In this document: positions 11,440 through 22,990 of the stretch, one piece after another
How positions within the stretch are numbered: position 1 is the stretch's first letter
Layout of the letters: the number at the start of each line of letters is the position of its first letter
NCBI RefSeq assembly: GCF_030035675.1
Contig: NC_084487.1
Span: 68,471,486-68,535,485, forward strand
Direction of reading: 5' to 3'
DNA from: Rhineura floridana
Taxonomy: Eukaryota; Chordata; Lepidosauria; Squamata; Rhineuridae
DNA: 64,000 bases
Translations under genes and position numbers: made by a program
The notes under the pieces: generated by a model
Seen by the model: only the letters and a program-made list of their open reading frames with translations
Database searches by the model: none
Told to the model about the DNA's origin: nothing

Positions 11440-12060
11440 GCTGCCTTCTCATCAGATCTCTTCCTACCTCCTTCCCGCTCGCTTGCGTGATACAGCCCGC
11501 CTCGGTCTGGTTTATCCGCTCTATCGCTCCCCCCCCCCCGGGCTCAGAGAGAGTGAGAGAGAGCGTGAGGGAGAGCGTTACCCGGCATGCAGCGGGAGAT
11601 GCGTTCGCACCAAGATGACGGCGCCTCTAGATGAGTACGAGAGAGAAGCAGGCTGCGTCCCTATCCTGCACCCTGAGGTGAGGCCCTGCTGGCTTTCGGT
11701 CACCTTTGCAGCCGCATTAGCGAGAGAAGAAACTGGTAGAGCGGAGGCGGGGAGGATGAGCAGAAAGTGGTGCCCACTGCCGCCGCCCTCCTTAGCACTC
11801 CCCGGGCGGGGGCGGAGGTTGGCCCGGAGGCGCAGGGAGGGTTGTCAGGGAGGGATAAGGCGGCGGCTACGAGTGCGCCTGGTTTGCCTTGCTGGGTTAG
11901 ACGAAGAAGATGAGGGAAGAGGCTGTCGAAACTGCTTTTCGAGGGGGACGTTTCCCCGACTCATTCTCCTTTCGTTCTTCTGATTCCCTCACAAGGAGAG
12001 GGGGGAGGAACCGAGTTGTGAGGTCTTTCTGGCCAATCGTAGCCCTTAAGCCGCCTTCTC
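11440..12060 (+). promoter_or_regulatory. ZDHHC17: CpG-island promoter of ZDHHC17
   Basis: This is the most CpG-rich stretch in the first 28 kb and surrounds the first coding exon. It has a C tract at 11,528-11,540, GA-rich repeats (GAGAGAGTGAGAGAGAGCG) in the presumed 5' UTR, and a GC box-like CCCGGGCGGGGGCGGAGG at 11,801-11,818 just after the exon. No TATA box is obvious, as expected for a housekeeping-type promoter with dispersed start sites. The transcription start cannot be placed exactly. Confidence 0.8.
11615..11677 (+). CDS. ZDHHC17: ZDHHC17 (HIP14) first coding exon
   Basis: ZDHHC17 is a Golgi and vesicle multi-pass palmitoyltransferase with an N-terminal ankyrin-repeat domain that recruits huntingtin, SNAP25 and related substrates; its DHHC cysteine-rich domain carries out S-acylation. 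This exon gives 21 residues, beginning MTAPLDEYEREAGCVPILHP and ending in Glu, followed by the donor GTGAGG in phase 0. From memory, human ZDHHC17 reads ...MADGPDEYDTEAGCVPLLHPE before EIKPQSHYNHG, so the match covers essentially the whole exon and the same exon end. I chose the ATG at 11,615 because it aligns with the human second methionine. The upstream ATG at 11,587, which resembles the human first start (MQRE), is out of frame here and opens a 15-codon reading frame overlapping the main start. The remaining exons lie beyond the window or were not found. Confidence 0.88.
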
Positions 12061-14363
12061 TTAATCATGCCAAACGAGTGAGGGACTTCAGATGCCTTGA
12101 GGTTACTAAGAAAAGAAAAAGAGAGGGTGCTTGCTGTGGAAACCTTCAGGTCGTGAAACTCAAGCGCTCCGGAGAAGTACCACAGTGACACGCATCTCTT
12201 GTTAAACGCCATCCCTCACTTAATAATGCCTGGTAAAAGGCTTTAACCTCATTGTCACCCAAGCACGCCATTGCCTAATTTATTGGAGCTCGCCTTATTT
12301 ATGGGTTGGGTGTTTCACAGATTGTAGTTCTCTGCCTGCTAGGAAAAATGGTTCAGCCCTACATTTAAACAAGAGCAACACTCTGGTCTTGTGGGGTTAT
12401 TGATCTCTTTCCCCCTTATGTTGTACAGATTGGGGCCTAATGTGGCTTACATCTTGGTCTTACTTATTTATAGATGTAGAAAATAAGTAGAAATAATGGA
12501 ACAATAGAGGGTTGTAATTCCTTAAAGACTTGCACATTTATTATGGCATAAACTTTTGTGGAGTGCATCATAATAAATCCTTTAGTGTATAAGGTGCCAC
12601 AAGGCTCCATTTTTGCTGTAACATTAACACAGTTACCCTTCTGGAAGTTGTAGTAGTCAAACAGATTTCTTTGAAAGACTGCATTGAATTGCAGCCTTCC
12701 TGCAGTTTAGGTAAATACAGTAGTTGCTTCCCCGTAATCAGTTGCAGGGATACTGTCAATAAACATGACTGTCAGTAAAAATGAGTGTAGTGGTGTTGTG
12801 TGCACTAAAGAATGGTGCTCTGTTTTATCAATAGGCGCTTTAATTGTTTCTTAATTGCCACTCAAAAAACAAACTCCAACTGTTTCTGTTTTTTAACTGT
12901 TCTTCAGAGTATTGCATGTCTCCTTATTTTTTTTAAGTCTAGTCTTTCCTACCTCAGAAAGTTAAGCCCCCCTTTCCAGTGGGGGCAGATTATATTTTAC
13001 TATGTAGATAGTGGTGGTAGAGCAGTAGCAGTGATAACCTGTGAATGTCTGAAAAATCCCTTGGTATTTTGAAATTTTCTCTTTTTTAGTCCTCAAAATA
13101 TTAGCACTTCATAGGGCTCCAGAAGTTATTTGAAGTAAATGATCACTAAGAAAATGTTTGTAGGTTTTTAACTGCTGCCCACCAAGTATAAATGAAGGGC
13201 ATGCTTTGGTGTGTTGCTAAAGCTTCTGTCAAAGACGTGCCAAATATCAGGGGATGTTTGGGTTTGCTCATTTTTTATTAACGGTATGTTTCTTAGTCAA
13301 CCCCTTGAGTTTGAGGCAGTATGTTAAATTTGGTAAGCTTTTTCCTTCCTTATTGTTTCATCGGTGAAAATACTGTAATTAAAGCTATTCAACAAAGCAT
13401 TTATTGTAAAATGCAAGTAAAATGGTACCAGGACATGGCTAGAAGAATACAATGAACTTGGAATATTTTACTTAATCCTATATTCTAGTTGGCGGAAGGA
13501 GCAGGGGAGATCACCACTTTGCTAGTGTAATGGCTGCCATAGTCTGTCTAGGCATTGTCAGACCTAGAGGTGAGTGGGAGAAAAACACATTCCCAAAATA
13601 CAAAAAGTGGCATATAAATGGCAGATATGTCCCCAGTCTGTCTAGAAACACTATCACAATCTACCGGCCAGGAATTGTGCCAGCAAAGACACCAACATGC
13701 TGCCTACACACAAAGGAGTCAACGAACTCTGTTTGACGTTGGCTTGTTTCAAACAAATAGTTAACGTTAATCACAGTTTCTTGATTTGGGAATAAGCAAG
13801 CTGTGGTTAAATAAAATGGAAGCAAAAGCTTCAAGCGCAGCTGTGCTGGAGGAGGAACAGAGTTAGCGGAGCATGTGAGCCCTCATTCTCATCATGCTAA
13901 ACTAGGGTTTAGCGTGACCTCCAAACACAGTCAGATAATGACATGCCTATGGCTTTTCAGTGAATTCATGGTTTGATAACTTCTGTGTTAGATGTGGCAC
14001 CTTCTTTTTGGAATTAATCATTGTCTCACGGATATGTATTTGAAACCAAAACCTGGTTGTTTATATTGTTGTGCACCACCCCTATCTCTGAGTGGTGTGA
14101 GATTTCCAGGGGTCCCTGTGCTCACCCAGGAGGTTGGTTTCCTTGGAAAGAAGGTCAGTGGAGGCTGTGGTGTCTTTTTCAAATACTGTTCATTTACACA
14201 CATTGCAACCTGAGTTTAAGATGGAGGAATTCAAAGCATTAGCGGTCCAAAGGATCTTTTCCATCAGGCTTACAGGAGGCACCCTAAAGCCATGGTGCAG
14301 AGAGCCAGCCTCTCTGCCTGCCTCCAGCTCCCAGCTTTTCCTTAGACTCAACTCAAAACACAA
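12061..14363. other. intronic stretch with few recognisable features
   Basis: Mostly AT-rich and unassigned. 13,740-13,975 (CTAAACTAGGGTTTAGCGTG and neighbours) resembles a diffuse interspersed repeat also suggested near 51.0 and 57.0 kb. No coding exon with paired splice sites was recognised. Confidence 0.4.
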
Positions 14364-14547
14364 GCCAGTGTGGTGTAGTGGTTAAGGTATTGGACTACGA
14401 CCTGGGAGACCAGGGTTCGAATCCCCACACAGCCATGAAGCTCACTGGTGACCTTGGGCCAGTCACTGCCTCTCAGCCTCATGAAAACCCTATTCATAGG
14501 GTCGCCATAAGTCAGAATCAACTTGAAGGCAGTACATTTACATTTTA
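14364..14547 (+). mobile_element. tRNA-derived SINE with Bov-B-type tail (Sauria-SINE style)
   Basis: The head carries RNA polymerase III boxes: A box region GTGTAGTGGTTAAGG and B box GGTTCGAATCC. The body has ACCTTGGGCCAGTCACTGCC. The tail CATAGGGTCGCCATAAGTC ... ACTTGAAGGC is shared with the Bov-B LINE at 15.16-15.89 kb, which would supply the retrotransposition machinery. It looks nearly full length (about 184 bp), with the central segment shorter than usual. It is not a functional tRNA gene: no cloverleaf can be completed after the B box. Confidence 0.92.
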
Positions 14548-15159
14548 GGATCTTCCTGCCTCATTCGCCAGTTAATGGGCACTTGATAGGCCCATTAACT
14601 CACCTGGCCACACTATTAGACTAACAAAGGGAGATGTGGCCAGCAGAGCAGATTTCTCACCTCTAGGTGCTGGGTTCCAAATCAGAGACTGGAAGTGGAC
14701 TCATAGAAATCATCCATCTCAACCCCAAACCCATAAAAATAGTATGAGTCAAGGTAAAATGCTGAGTAGTTATTAAAGAATAGGAAAAGGGTTGAAGGTA
14801 GTAGGCTGGCTCTTACAGCTTTTATGAAGATATGTTGTAGTACAAAGGTCTGGAGGAAGGAAGGTAAAAAGTTGCTACTTCACACTAACTTGTACCTGAA
14901 ACCTTCTTAGATAATCTGTTGGCAATTTATGGAATTATGCCCCTGTGCTCTTCTGTCTAGAAGATTCTGCCTATGTTCTAGGTGTATTGATAGAGGAAGG
15001 AAAGAGGACTTTCTGATGGGTGGGTATAAGGTGCTGCTGTGCCTGTTCAGTGAATGTGAAAAAAATATGTAGGACCGTTTATGGTTGTAGTATTGGGGCC
15101 TGTGCTCCCAGTGACATACCTTGGTCACATGGTGTAGCAGAGCAACAAAATTTAAGCAT
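14548..15159. other. unassigned intronic stretch
   Basis: No gene or repeat recognised between the SINE and the Bov-B LINE. Confidence 0.4.
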
Positions 15160-15890
15160 GTACAGTTAATGAATGCTGATGAAAGTTAAGAGGAAAGCAC
15201 AAAAGCAGAACTACAGCTGAACGTCAATAAGACTAAAGTAATGACAACAGAAGATTTATGTAACTTTAAAGTTGACAATGAGGACATTAAACTTATCAAG
15301 GATCAATACCTTGGCATAGTCATTAACCAAAATGGAGACAATAGTCAAGAAGTTAGAAGAAAGCTAGGACTAGCGAGGGCAGCTGTGAGAGAACTAGAAA
15401 AAGGTCCGCAAATGCAAAGATGTATCATTGAACACTAAAGTCAGGACCATTCAGACCATGGTATTCCCAATCTCTATGTATGGGTGTGAAAGCTGGGCAG
15501 TGAAGAAAGCGGATAAGAGAAAAATCCACCCATTTGAAATGTGGTGTTGGAGGAGAGCTTTGCGGATACCATGGACTGCAAAAAAGACAAATAATTGGGT
15601 GTTAGAACAAATTAAACCAGAACTATCACTAGAAGCTAAAATGATGAAACTTAGGTTATCATATGTTGGACACATAATGAGAAGACATGATTCACTAGAA
15701 AAGACCATAATGCTGCGGAAAACAGAAGGGCGTAGAAAAAGAGGAAGGCCAAATGGGATGGATTGATTCCATAAAGGAAGCCACAGACCTGAACTTAGAA
15801 GATCTGAACAGGGTGGTTCATGACAGATGCTCTTGGAGGTCGCTGATTCATAGGGTCGCCATAAGTCAAAATCAAGTTGAAGGCACATAA
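15160..15890 (+). mobile_element. Bov-B (RTE clade) LINE, 5'-truncated
   Basis: The plus strand encodes the C-terminal part of a Bov-B reverse transcriptase: LNVNKTKVMTTED-like start, YLGIVINQNGDNSQEVRRKL, LARAAVRELEK, then MVFPISMYGCESWAVKKADK, FEMWCWRRALRIPWTAKKTN, KLRLSYVGHIMRRHDSLEKT and GRRKRGRP. A frameshift near 15,425-15,440 separates the two blocks and another lies just after GRRKRGRP. The 3' end ATAGGGTCGCCATAAGTCAAAATCAAGTTGAAGGC is the tail copied by the SINE at 14.4 kb. The endonuclease and YADD core are missing. Confidence 0.93.
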
Positions 15891-16449
15891 CAGTTAATGA
15901 AAAACATAGTACTTTTCCTTTTTATTTTTTTTCATGCTGTACTGCAATTACTTCTATGATAAGAAAATGGCACAAGAAACATTTAAAGAGGTCTCCAGTC
16001 TGAATTTGACATTGAATGTTGAATCATTCAAATGAGATAATGGTCATTAAAGGATTAATTTAATATATGATAAAGGAAATTTAAGATAATGGTGAAAGGT
16101 GGAGTGGAGTAGGGGTCGGATCTGAGAATGTTCAATTTCATGTGCTTTTTAGATCACACTCAAGCTTAAAAGAGATGGTGGAGCTGGAAGGTTGATGGTT
16201 GGTTTAGGCAGACTTTCTGTAAAATGTGGTTTTGATTCTAAATAAGACTTACCAAGAGCCTATTATGTATGTTTTACTATTACTGAGTCCGTGAGACTAT
16301 AGCACTCTTAACATTCTCTAGATTGCTTCTGTGGGCAGAAGTGTGTGTCCTTGGCTTTCTTCAAAACACAGTTTCTTAAAATATCAAGATTTTCTTTAGG
16401 TAGGAGACATGCTGCTGATGGCCATCCAATGATTTTGAATGTTGGTTGA
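15891..16449. other. unassigned intronic stretch
   Basis: AT-rich. The last ~140 bases may belong to the upstream part of the interspersed repeat starting near 16,450. Confidence 0.35.
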
Positions 16450-16554
16450 TTCCGGTCAGACAAAAGAAAGTACTTTTTCACACTGCACATAGTTAAACTA
16501 TGGTATTTGGTCCCAAAAGATGTAGTGGCAGCCACCTACTTGAATGGTTTTAGA
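16450..16554 (+). repeat. unclassified interspersed repeat, left half (interrupted)
   Basis: Reads GTACTTTTTCACACTGCACA, TAGTTAAACTATGG and GATGTAGTGGCAGCCACC, ending GAATGGTTTTAGA. It resumes after the hAT and L1 insertions at 22,753 (AGAGGGTTAGACAAATTCATG). Another copy spans about 63,285-63,615. I recognise the family as common in squamate DNA but cannot assign a class. Confidence 0.75.
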
Positions 16555-16980
16555 CAGGGCTGTGGAGTAGGTACGACAAACCTTCGACTCCGACTCCTCT
16601 ATTTTTCTACTCTCCGACTCCGACTCCACCCAAAATTGCTTCCAATTCCACAGCCCTGGAAAGGGCTGTAAATGTCTTTTTAAATTGGAAGCTCTCATAG
16701 GAGCATTTTTATCGCTGCCTGAATATGCGCTGATCTTGGCATCACAGCATTTGTCTTCATCTGGGTCCTGTGTCATACACTGACACACAAAATGTTTTCC
16801 ATCTTGAGTTATGGTGAAATGCTCAACTACAGCTGACTTCAGGGGAAGCTTCTTTGAGATTTTGAATTTATATTTTAAAAAAATTGTCAATCAAAATTTA
16901 TTTTGAAGTCGGAGTCGGTACATTTCTACCAACTCCACCCAAAATTGCTTCCGACTCCACGACTCCGACTCCACAGCCTG
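16555..16980 (-). mobile_element. hAT element copy B with BED-finger remnant, nested
   Basis: A 426-bp internally deleted relative of copy A. It begins CAGGGCTGTGGAG at 16,555 and ends CCACAGCCTG at 16,980. The 8-bp target duplication GTTTTAGA is at 16,547-16,554 on the left and at 22,745-22,752 on the right, pushed away by the L1. The minus strand (within 16,498-16,890) codes a zinc-finger N-terminus: KSAVVEHFTITQDGKHFVCQC ending SNLKRHL, a BED-type CxC...H pattern. The deletion joins the finger directly to a second inverted end (CAGCCCTGGAAAGGGCTGT), exactly as in copy C at 40.7 kb. Confidence 0.92.
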
Positions 16981-17186
16981 GTTTTATTTTTTTTTTATAT
17001 AATAATTTTTATTATTCAAATTTTTATAAAACAAAATACAAATACAACAAAAACAATACAACAAAAAAAAAATAAAAAGAAGAACTTGACTTCCGATTTG
17101 TTACAGATCAGCTATAAGTTTATAATATATATCAAACCTGTCTCCTGAAACATACAAAATTCACTTTTTTCCATAGTCTATCTTAA

Positions 17187-20100
17187 TTAATCGTCAAATC
17201 CCATTTTCATCATTTCATTTTTTTCTTTCAACAAATAGTCCAAAAGAGGCTTCCATTCCTTAAGAAATGTATCTGTCGTTTTTTCTCTGATAAGGCATGT
17301 CAATTTGTCCATCTCAACTAAATCCATTAATTTCAATAGCCATTCTTCCATTGTTGGTATTGATTCCATTTTCCACTTTTGAGCATATAATAATCTTGCT
17401 GCCGTGATCATATATAATATTATTCTTCCATATTTCTTTTCCTTTTGTTTATCCATAAAACCCAATAAAAAGAATTCTGGTTTTGACTGAATATTTATCT
17501 TTAAGATTTTTTGCATCATCCTACCTATCTGTGCCCAAAATAATTTTGCCTGTTTACACGACCACCACATATGATAAAAAGATCCTTCTTGTTGCTTACA
17601 TTTCCAACATACATTAGAAACATTACTATACATTTTTGACAACTTTTCTGGAGTCATGTACCAACGATACATCATTTTATAAAAATTTTCTTTAAGATTA
17701 TAGCATAATGTAAATTTCAAGCCTTTTTTCCACATATTTTCCCATTGATCCATTTGTATATTATAACCAAATTTTTTTGCCCACTTAACCATACACTCTT
17801 TTACTTGTTCTTCTTCCATATCCATTTTCAATAAAAGTTTATACATTTTTGCAATTATACATTCATCATTTGTACACAAACCTATTTCAAATTCAGATTT
17901 ATTTATTTCAAATCCATACATTTTCTTATCCATTTTGTATCTTTCTAACAATTGTAAATAGGCAAACCATTGAGAACTATATCCTTCCTTTATTAGTTGT
18001 TCTCTCTCTTTCATTATATATTCTCCATGCACATTTTCTAATAGTTCTTGATAAGTTAACCATTTCTCTTTTCCAGCCATTTCTCTTCTATAAAATGCTT
18101 CTTGACTTGAAACACATAGTGGTATTTTCGAAAAAAGCCTTGTTTTGTATTTATTCCATATTTTCAACAAAGGACGTCTTATAAAATGATTATTAAAATC
18201 CACATTAACTTTTACTTTGTCATACCATAGATATCCATGCCATCCCCACTTCAGGTTGTGGCCCTCCAAATCCAATAATCTTTTGTTTCTCAATACAATC
18301 CATTCCTTTATCCAGACTAAGCAACAAGCAGCAAAATAAAGTCTCAAATTTGGTAATCCCAGTCCTCCTCTTTCTTTGGCGTCTTGTAATAATTTAAATT
18401 TAACTCTTGGTTTTTTCCCCTGCCAAACAAATGTAGAAATATCTTTTTGCCATTGTTTAAAAGGTAAATCAGAGGATATGACAGGTATTGTTTGAAATAG
18501 AAACATCATTCTCGGCAGTACATTCATTTTTATTACAGATATTCTACCCATTAATGACAACTGTAATTTATTCCATTTTAACAAATCTTTCTTAATTTCT
18601 GTCCATAATTTTTCATAATTATTATGAAACAACTTTGAATGTTTATTTGTCATAATGATACCTAAATATTTCATCTTTTCTTCTATTTTAAAATCTATCT
18701 TCTCCATTAACTCTTTTTGACCTCTTAAAGATAAATTTTTCACCAACATCTTCGTTTTTTGATTATTGATCTTAAATCCTGCTAATGATCCAAATTCTTC
18801 TAGTTTATCCATCAATACTTTGATTCCTTCCAAGGGATTTTCTAATACAATTATCAAGTTGTCAGCAAAAGCTCTCAATTTATATTCCTCTTTTTTTATC
18901 TTTATTCCCGAAATCCTTTTGTCTTGCCTTATGTCTCTAAGCAGCACTTCTAGAACCAAAATAAATAAAAGAGGGGACAATGGACATCCCTGTCTTGTAC
19001 CCTTTTGTATTTCACATGAATCCGTTAGATTCCCATTGACAATTATCTGTGCCTTCTGTGATGTATAAATCGATCTGATCCATTTTATAAAATTATCTCC
19101 AAAATCCATTTGCTCTAAAACCTTAAACATAAATTTCCAATTCAAATTATCAAATGCTTTCTCAGCGTCCAAGAAAATCAAAGCAGCTTGTATGTCATTT
19201 CGTTGTTCTAGATATTCCAACACATTCAAAACATTCCTGACATTATCACGTAATTGTCTTTTAGGTAAAAACCCCGCTTGATCTTCCTGAATAAATTGTT
19301 GCAATATTATTTTCATTCTTTCAGCCAAAATCATTGTAAAAATTTTGTAATCATTATTCAATAAAGATATTGGCCGATAATTTTTTGTTTTGGTTAGATC
19401 CTGCTCCTCTTTAGGTGTTAATGTTATATTGGAATTTTCCCAACTATCCGGTATCTTCCCCTCTTGTAAAATAGAGTTCATTGTATACTGTAAAGGTAAT
19501 AAAAGTTCATCCTCCAAGCATTTGTAATACATAGCTGATGGTCCATCCGGTCCTGGCGCCTTTCCTAGTTTAATTTTACTTATAGCCTCAGATATTTCTC
19601 TTACCGTAATAGGACCATTAATAGCTTGTCTCTGAAAATCTGTAATTTTAGACAAATTCTGTTTAGATATATACTCTTCTATTTTTTCAGAGGGAATTTC
19701 CTGACACTTGTACAAAGTTGAATAATATTGATGGAAAACCCTTTGGATTTTTACATTGTCTGTCAACATCTCATCTCCTTCTTGTATCTTTAAAATAATA
19801 TTTTTTTGTCGTTCTTTTCTTAATTTATATGCTAACAATTTCCCCGGTTTATTTGCAAATTCAAAAGTCCTTTGTTTAGCAAAATTTAATTTCCTTTCAA
19901 TTTCTCTAACTGTCAACATTGACACTTGTTTCTGTAACATTTTAATTTGATTTACAGTAGAAGCTTTAGTTGGATTCTTTTTCAATTCTTCCTCTTTTTG
20001 TTTTATTTCTTCCAAAATTAATTGCATTTTCTGTTGTTTCTTCTTTTTTAATTCAGAGTTACATTTAATAAAATATCCCCTCATAAATTCTTTACTTGTA

Positions 20101-20939
20101 TCCCAAACAATATTTTCATCTGTTCCTTTATATAAATTGTGTTCAAAAAACTCTTTTAATTTCTTCTTACATTCCTGCACTATTTTATCATTCTGTAATA
20201 AAGATTCATTTAGTCTCCATCTAAATCCAAGATTTTTTTTTTTTAAAGTCAGTATCACTGGGTTGTGATCCGAAAAAGTTTTTGGTATTACATCCATCTT
20301 GAAAATATCTTTCACTAAACTTTTAGACATCCAAATCATATCAATCCTCGAAAATGTTTTATGCCTTTCTGAAAAATAGGTAAATTCCTTTGCATTATTA
20401 TTTATATGTCTCCAAGCGTCCACCAATTCCAAATTTTCCATCAATTCAAAACAGATCTTCGGCAATTTGCCCTGTGTCTCTTTAATATTTTTCTCAGAAA
20501 GTCTATCCAGTTTTGGTGAAATTACCCCATTCCAATCACCCATGACACACCATATACAAACTCTGATAATTTTTCCATAAGTCCAGTATAAAACCTTGTT
20601 TTATCTTCATTGGGAGCATAAATGCCCACTATCAAAATTTTTGTACCCTGTATGGTAATTTCAACTCCCACAAATCTACCACTATCATCCAATAATATCA
20701 GTTTAGGAGACAATTGTGAATTAATATAAAGGACCACACCATTTTTTTTTTTTGATCCTGCTGAAATAAATTCTTCACCCAAATTTTTACAGATTAAATA
20801 TTTGGAGTCTTTCTTCTTAATATGAGTTTCTTGTAAACAAATTATATCCAATTTTAATTTTTTCAAATAATGAAATACTTTCTCTTCTGCGCCGAATTAG
20901 CTCCATTTATATTCCAAGTCAAATATTTGTAATCCATTT
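17187..20939 (-). pseudogene. L1 ORF2 (endonuclease and reverse transcriptase)
   Basis: About 1250 codons, close to the usual L1 ORF2 length. The start reads MDYKYLTWNINGAN (ATG at 20,939-20,937). The AP endonuclease motifs are LDIICLQETHI, GIYAPNED, GDWNG and SDHNPV. Reverse transcriptase motifs include KAPGPDG, KNYRPISLLN, DAEKAFDNLNW and GTRQGCPLSPLLF. The C-terminal cysteine region has CWKCKQQEGSFYHMWWSC. A single 1118-codon stretch is open from 20,543 to 17,187; two frameshifts lie upstream, near 20,880 and 20,540. The catalytic FADD box reads FADN, the codon at 18,858-18,860 being AAC instead of an Asp codon, which should abolish polymerisation. Two Met/Lys-position changes nearby (SLLNNDYKIFT) also depart from the usual form. 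The copy is recent but not competent. Confidence 0.96.
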
Positions 20940-21905
20940 TTAAGCATGTATTTTGGAAAAGTCTGTACCTGTTGCTCCCTTTGATTCATCATCATCCTTT
21001 TCTTCTTCTACCTGTTTCTGTTGACTTTGTTTCCCAGGAATTGTATCCATGTCTTTGAGTTTATCTTCTTCCATATCTTTTGAAGCTTTTCTCAAGAAAT
21101 CCCTTGCTTTTTGAACAGTATTTAATCGATACTTCTGTTGTCTGAATATAAAAATCACTCCCTCTGGAACATCCCACCTAAATTGAATTTTACATTGTTT
21201 AAGTTTTTCTGTGAAGAAAGCATATTCTTTTCTCTTTCGTAAAAGTCTAATAGGAATTTCCTTCATCACCAGTATTTCTTTACCGTCAATTTTGAAACCA
21301 TTGTTGAAATGATATTGCAATACCATATTTCTAGTCTTTTTTTAAAAGAAATTAACAAGTACATCTCTTGGGATTTTTTTCATTGTTGCATATCTGGAAT
21401 TAATTCTGTAAACTGTATCTATTTCAAATTCCATCCGGTCTTCATTCATTTCCAAGGATTTTGCTAAGACAGTAACAATTTTCTCTCTGATATCTCCACC
21501 TGTTTCCTCAGGAATTGCACGGAATCTCAAACAATATTCTTTATCTCTAAGTTCCATAACAGCAAAATAGTCCAAATTTTTTTCTAATTCCACATTTACA
21601 CTATCAATTCTATTCTCTAAGGTTTGCACCTTATCTTTAACATTTTTTACTTCCTGTGTTAATTGCCCAATATTATTTTTAATCTCACCCACTTCTGTTT
21701 TGATATGATCTTGTAAATCTTTATAATCCTTTTTCATATTGTAAAATTCATCTTTAAATTGTTGTCTGTCCTGTTTCATCTCTTGTTTCATCTCTTGTTT
21801 AAAGTCATTAAACCCCTCCATAATTTTCTGAAACATGTCTATTCCTTCCTGTGTATCAGTTGAAACTCTTCGCTCTAAAACTTTGGCTGTTTTCCTGGTT
21901 GTCAT
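20940..21905 (-). pseudogene. L1 ORF1 (RNA-binding trimer protein)
   Basis: About 320 codons. ORF1p coats L1 RNA as a trimer. The N-terminus (MTTRKTAKVLERR) leads into a long heptad coiled coil rich in KQEMKQEMKQDRQQF and VKDKVQTLENRIDSV. Then come the RRM-like segment (YFAVMELRDKEYCLRFRAIP) and the C-terminal domain (ILVMKEIPIRLLRKRK; RWDVPEGVIFIFRQQKYRL). A single frameshift in a T-run around 21,330-21,345, between DVLVNFF and MVLQYHF, breaks the frame. The stop TAA directly abuts the ORF2 start. Confidence 0.93.
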
Positions 21906-22752
21906 TTCAAAAAGGTAAAACTTTTTCTATTATTAACCAATGTTCCCAAACTTAGTGGCAAGCTGTTTCTTACTTTTCCTCAACAACAAAAGAGTTAATA
22001 TAATCAGGCTTGTTAGTATGATCTTAGCCAACACAGTTCTTATCTCCGGCACGTTCAAGAATGTAAAACAAATCCAGTTCTCAGCATCCAGCAGTTAATG
22101 ACATACACCAACAGCAGATTCGTTAAAAAAAAAACATAATCCGAAATAGAAAGGAATAAAAAATAGTCTCAGATGTATTTCCTTCAAATAATCAAATTAT
22201 CTTGTCCAATAGGTTGCCTCTTACTCGTTTTGATCTTTATAATTCCAAATTTAAGCCAGCTTTTTGTCATATAAAAAAAAGTAAAACAAGTTCTTTGTAT
22301 TGCTCCCTTCTTCCTTAACTTTATGCAAAAAAAAAGTGTGATTCACCCAAGTTTCTTAATTAGCTGATTCGTAAACAATCCTCTTTTACGGTAGTAATTT
22401 AAGTCCAAGATAAGATTTAGACAGATGGAGGCTAGCTCGTTAAAAACATTTTTAAAGAGAAAACAAAGTCTGCTTACTTTCAGCACAGCATGTTGGAAAT
22501 CCAAGCTCCGTCTTCCGTTGCCAGGTAGCCTTCTTATCTCAGGGGATTCCTGATCAAATCCAGCTATCTGCATTCAACGAAGTTACGTGGATAATCTTCG
22601 GTTCTCCTTTTATCTTGGAGAACATTTGCGCCAGTCATAGATTCCTCTTGACTGACTTTAAACTGAAAAAAGCTTTCTCTGAGATAGAGCTCCCTCAGAG
22701 ACAGCCACCAGCCAGCACTCCTTCCGGGAAGTCTCCACAGCCTGGTTTTAGA

Positions 22753-22990
22753 AGAGGGTTAGACAAATTCATGTAGGATTGGGCTATTAATAACTATTAG
22801 CCATGATGGCTATATTCTGCCTCCACAGTCAGAGGCAGTAAGTTCAATATTCCAGTTGCTGGGAATAACAAGTGGAGAGAGTGCTATTGTACTCATGCTT
22901 GCCGGCTTCCCATAGGAATCTAGTTGGCCACTGAGAACAGGATGTTGGATTGAATAGGCCTTTGGTTTGATCGAGCAAGGCTCTTTTTAA
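22753..22990 (+). repeat. unclassified interspersed repeat, right half
   Basis: The continuation of the repeat begun at 16,450: GGCTATTAATAACTATTAGC, CATGATGGCTATATTCTGCC, TCCACAGTCAGAGGCAG, and finally GAGAACAGGATGTTGGATTG. The same order of blocks occurs in the copy at 63.3-63.6 kb. Being cut by two insertions makes it the oldest layer at this locus. Confidence 0.8.

Larger units (their letters stand above)
16987..22732 (-). mobile_element. nearly full-length L1 LINE
   Basis: A 5746-bp L1 on the minus strand, flanked by an 18-bp perfect target duplication CTCCACAGCCTGGTTTTA at 16,969-16,986 and 22,733-22,750. From the 5' end (right) it has a 5' UTR (about 22,732-21,906), ORF1 (21,905-20,940), ORF2 (20,939-17,187), a 3' UTR of about 190 bp and a short poly(A) (Ts at 16,987-16,996). 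The complete length, long duplication and few breaks indicate recent insertion. It landed at the very right end of hAT copy B, so it is younger than that element. Confidence 0.96.

Noticed and set aside
11483-11983. Long open frames across the CpG island
   Set aside because: They cross the exon 1 donor and are arginine/proline-rich because of GC content; only the ZDHHC17 frame has homology.
13740-13975. Defined repeat family with copies at 51.0 and 57.0 kb
   Set aside because: Only short similar words could be matched by eye; boundaries and orientation were not consistent enough to annotate.
14364-14460. tRNA gene
   Set aside because: A and B boxes are present but no acceptor stem or complete cloverleaf follows, and the sequence continues into a SINE body and Bov-B tail.
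17187-20543. Host gene with an 1118-residue open frame
   Set aside because: L1 ORF2 by endonuclease and reverse transcriptase motifs, bounded by an 18-bp target duplication.
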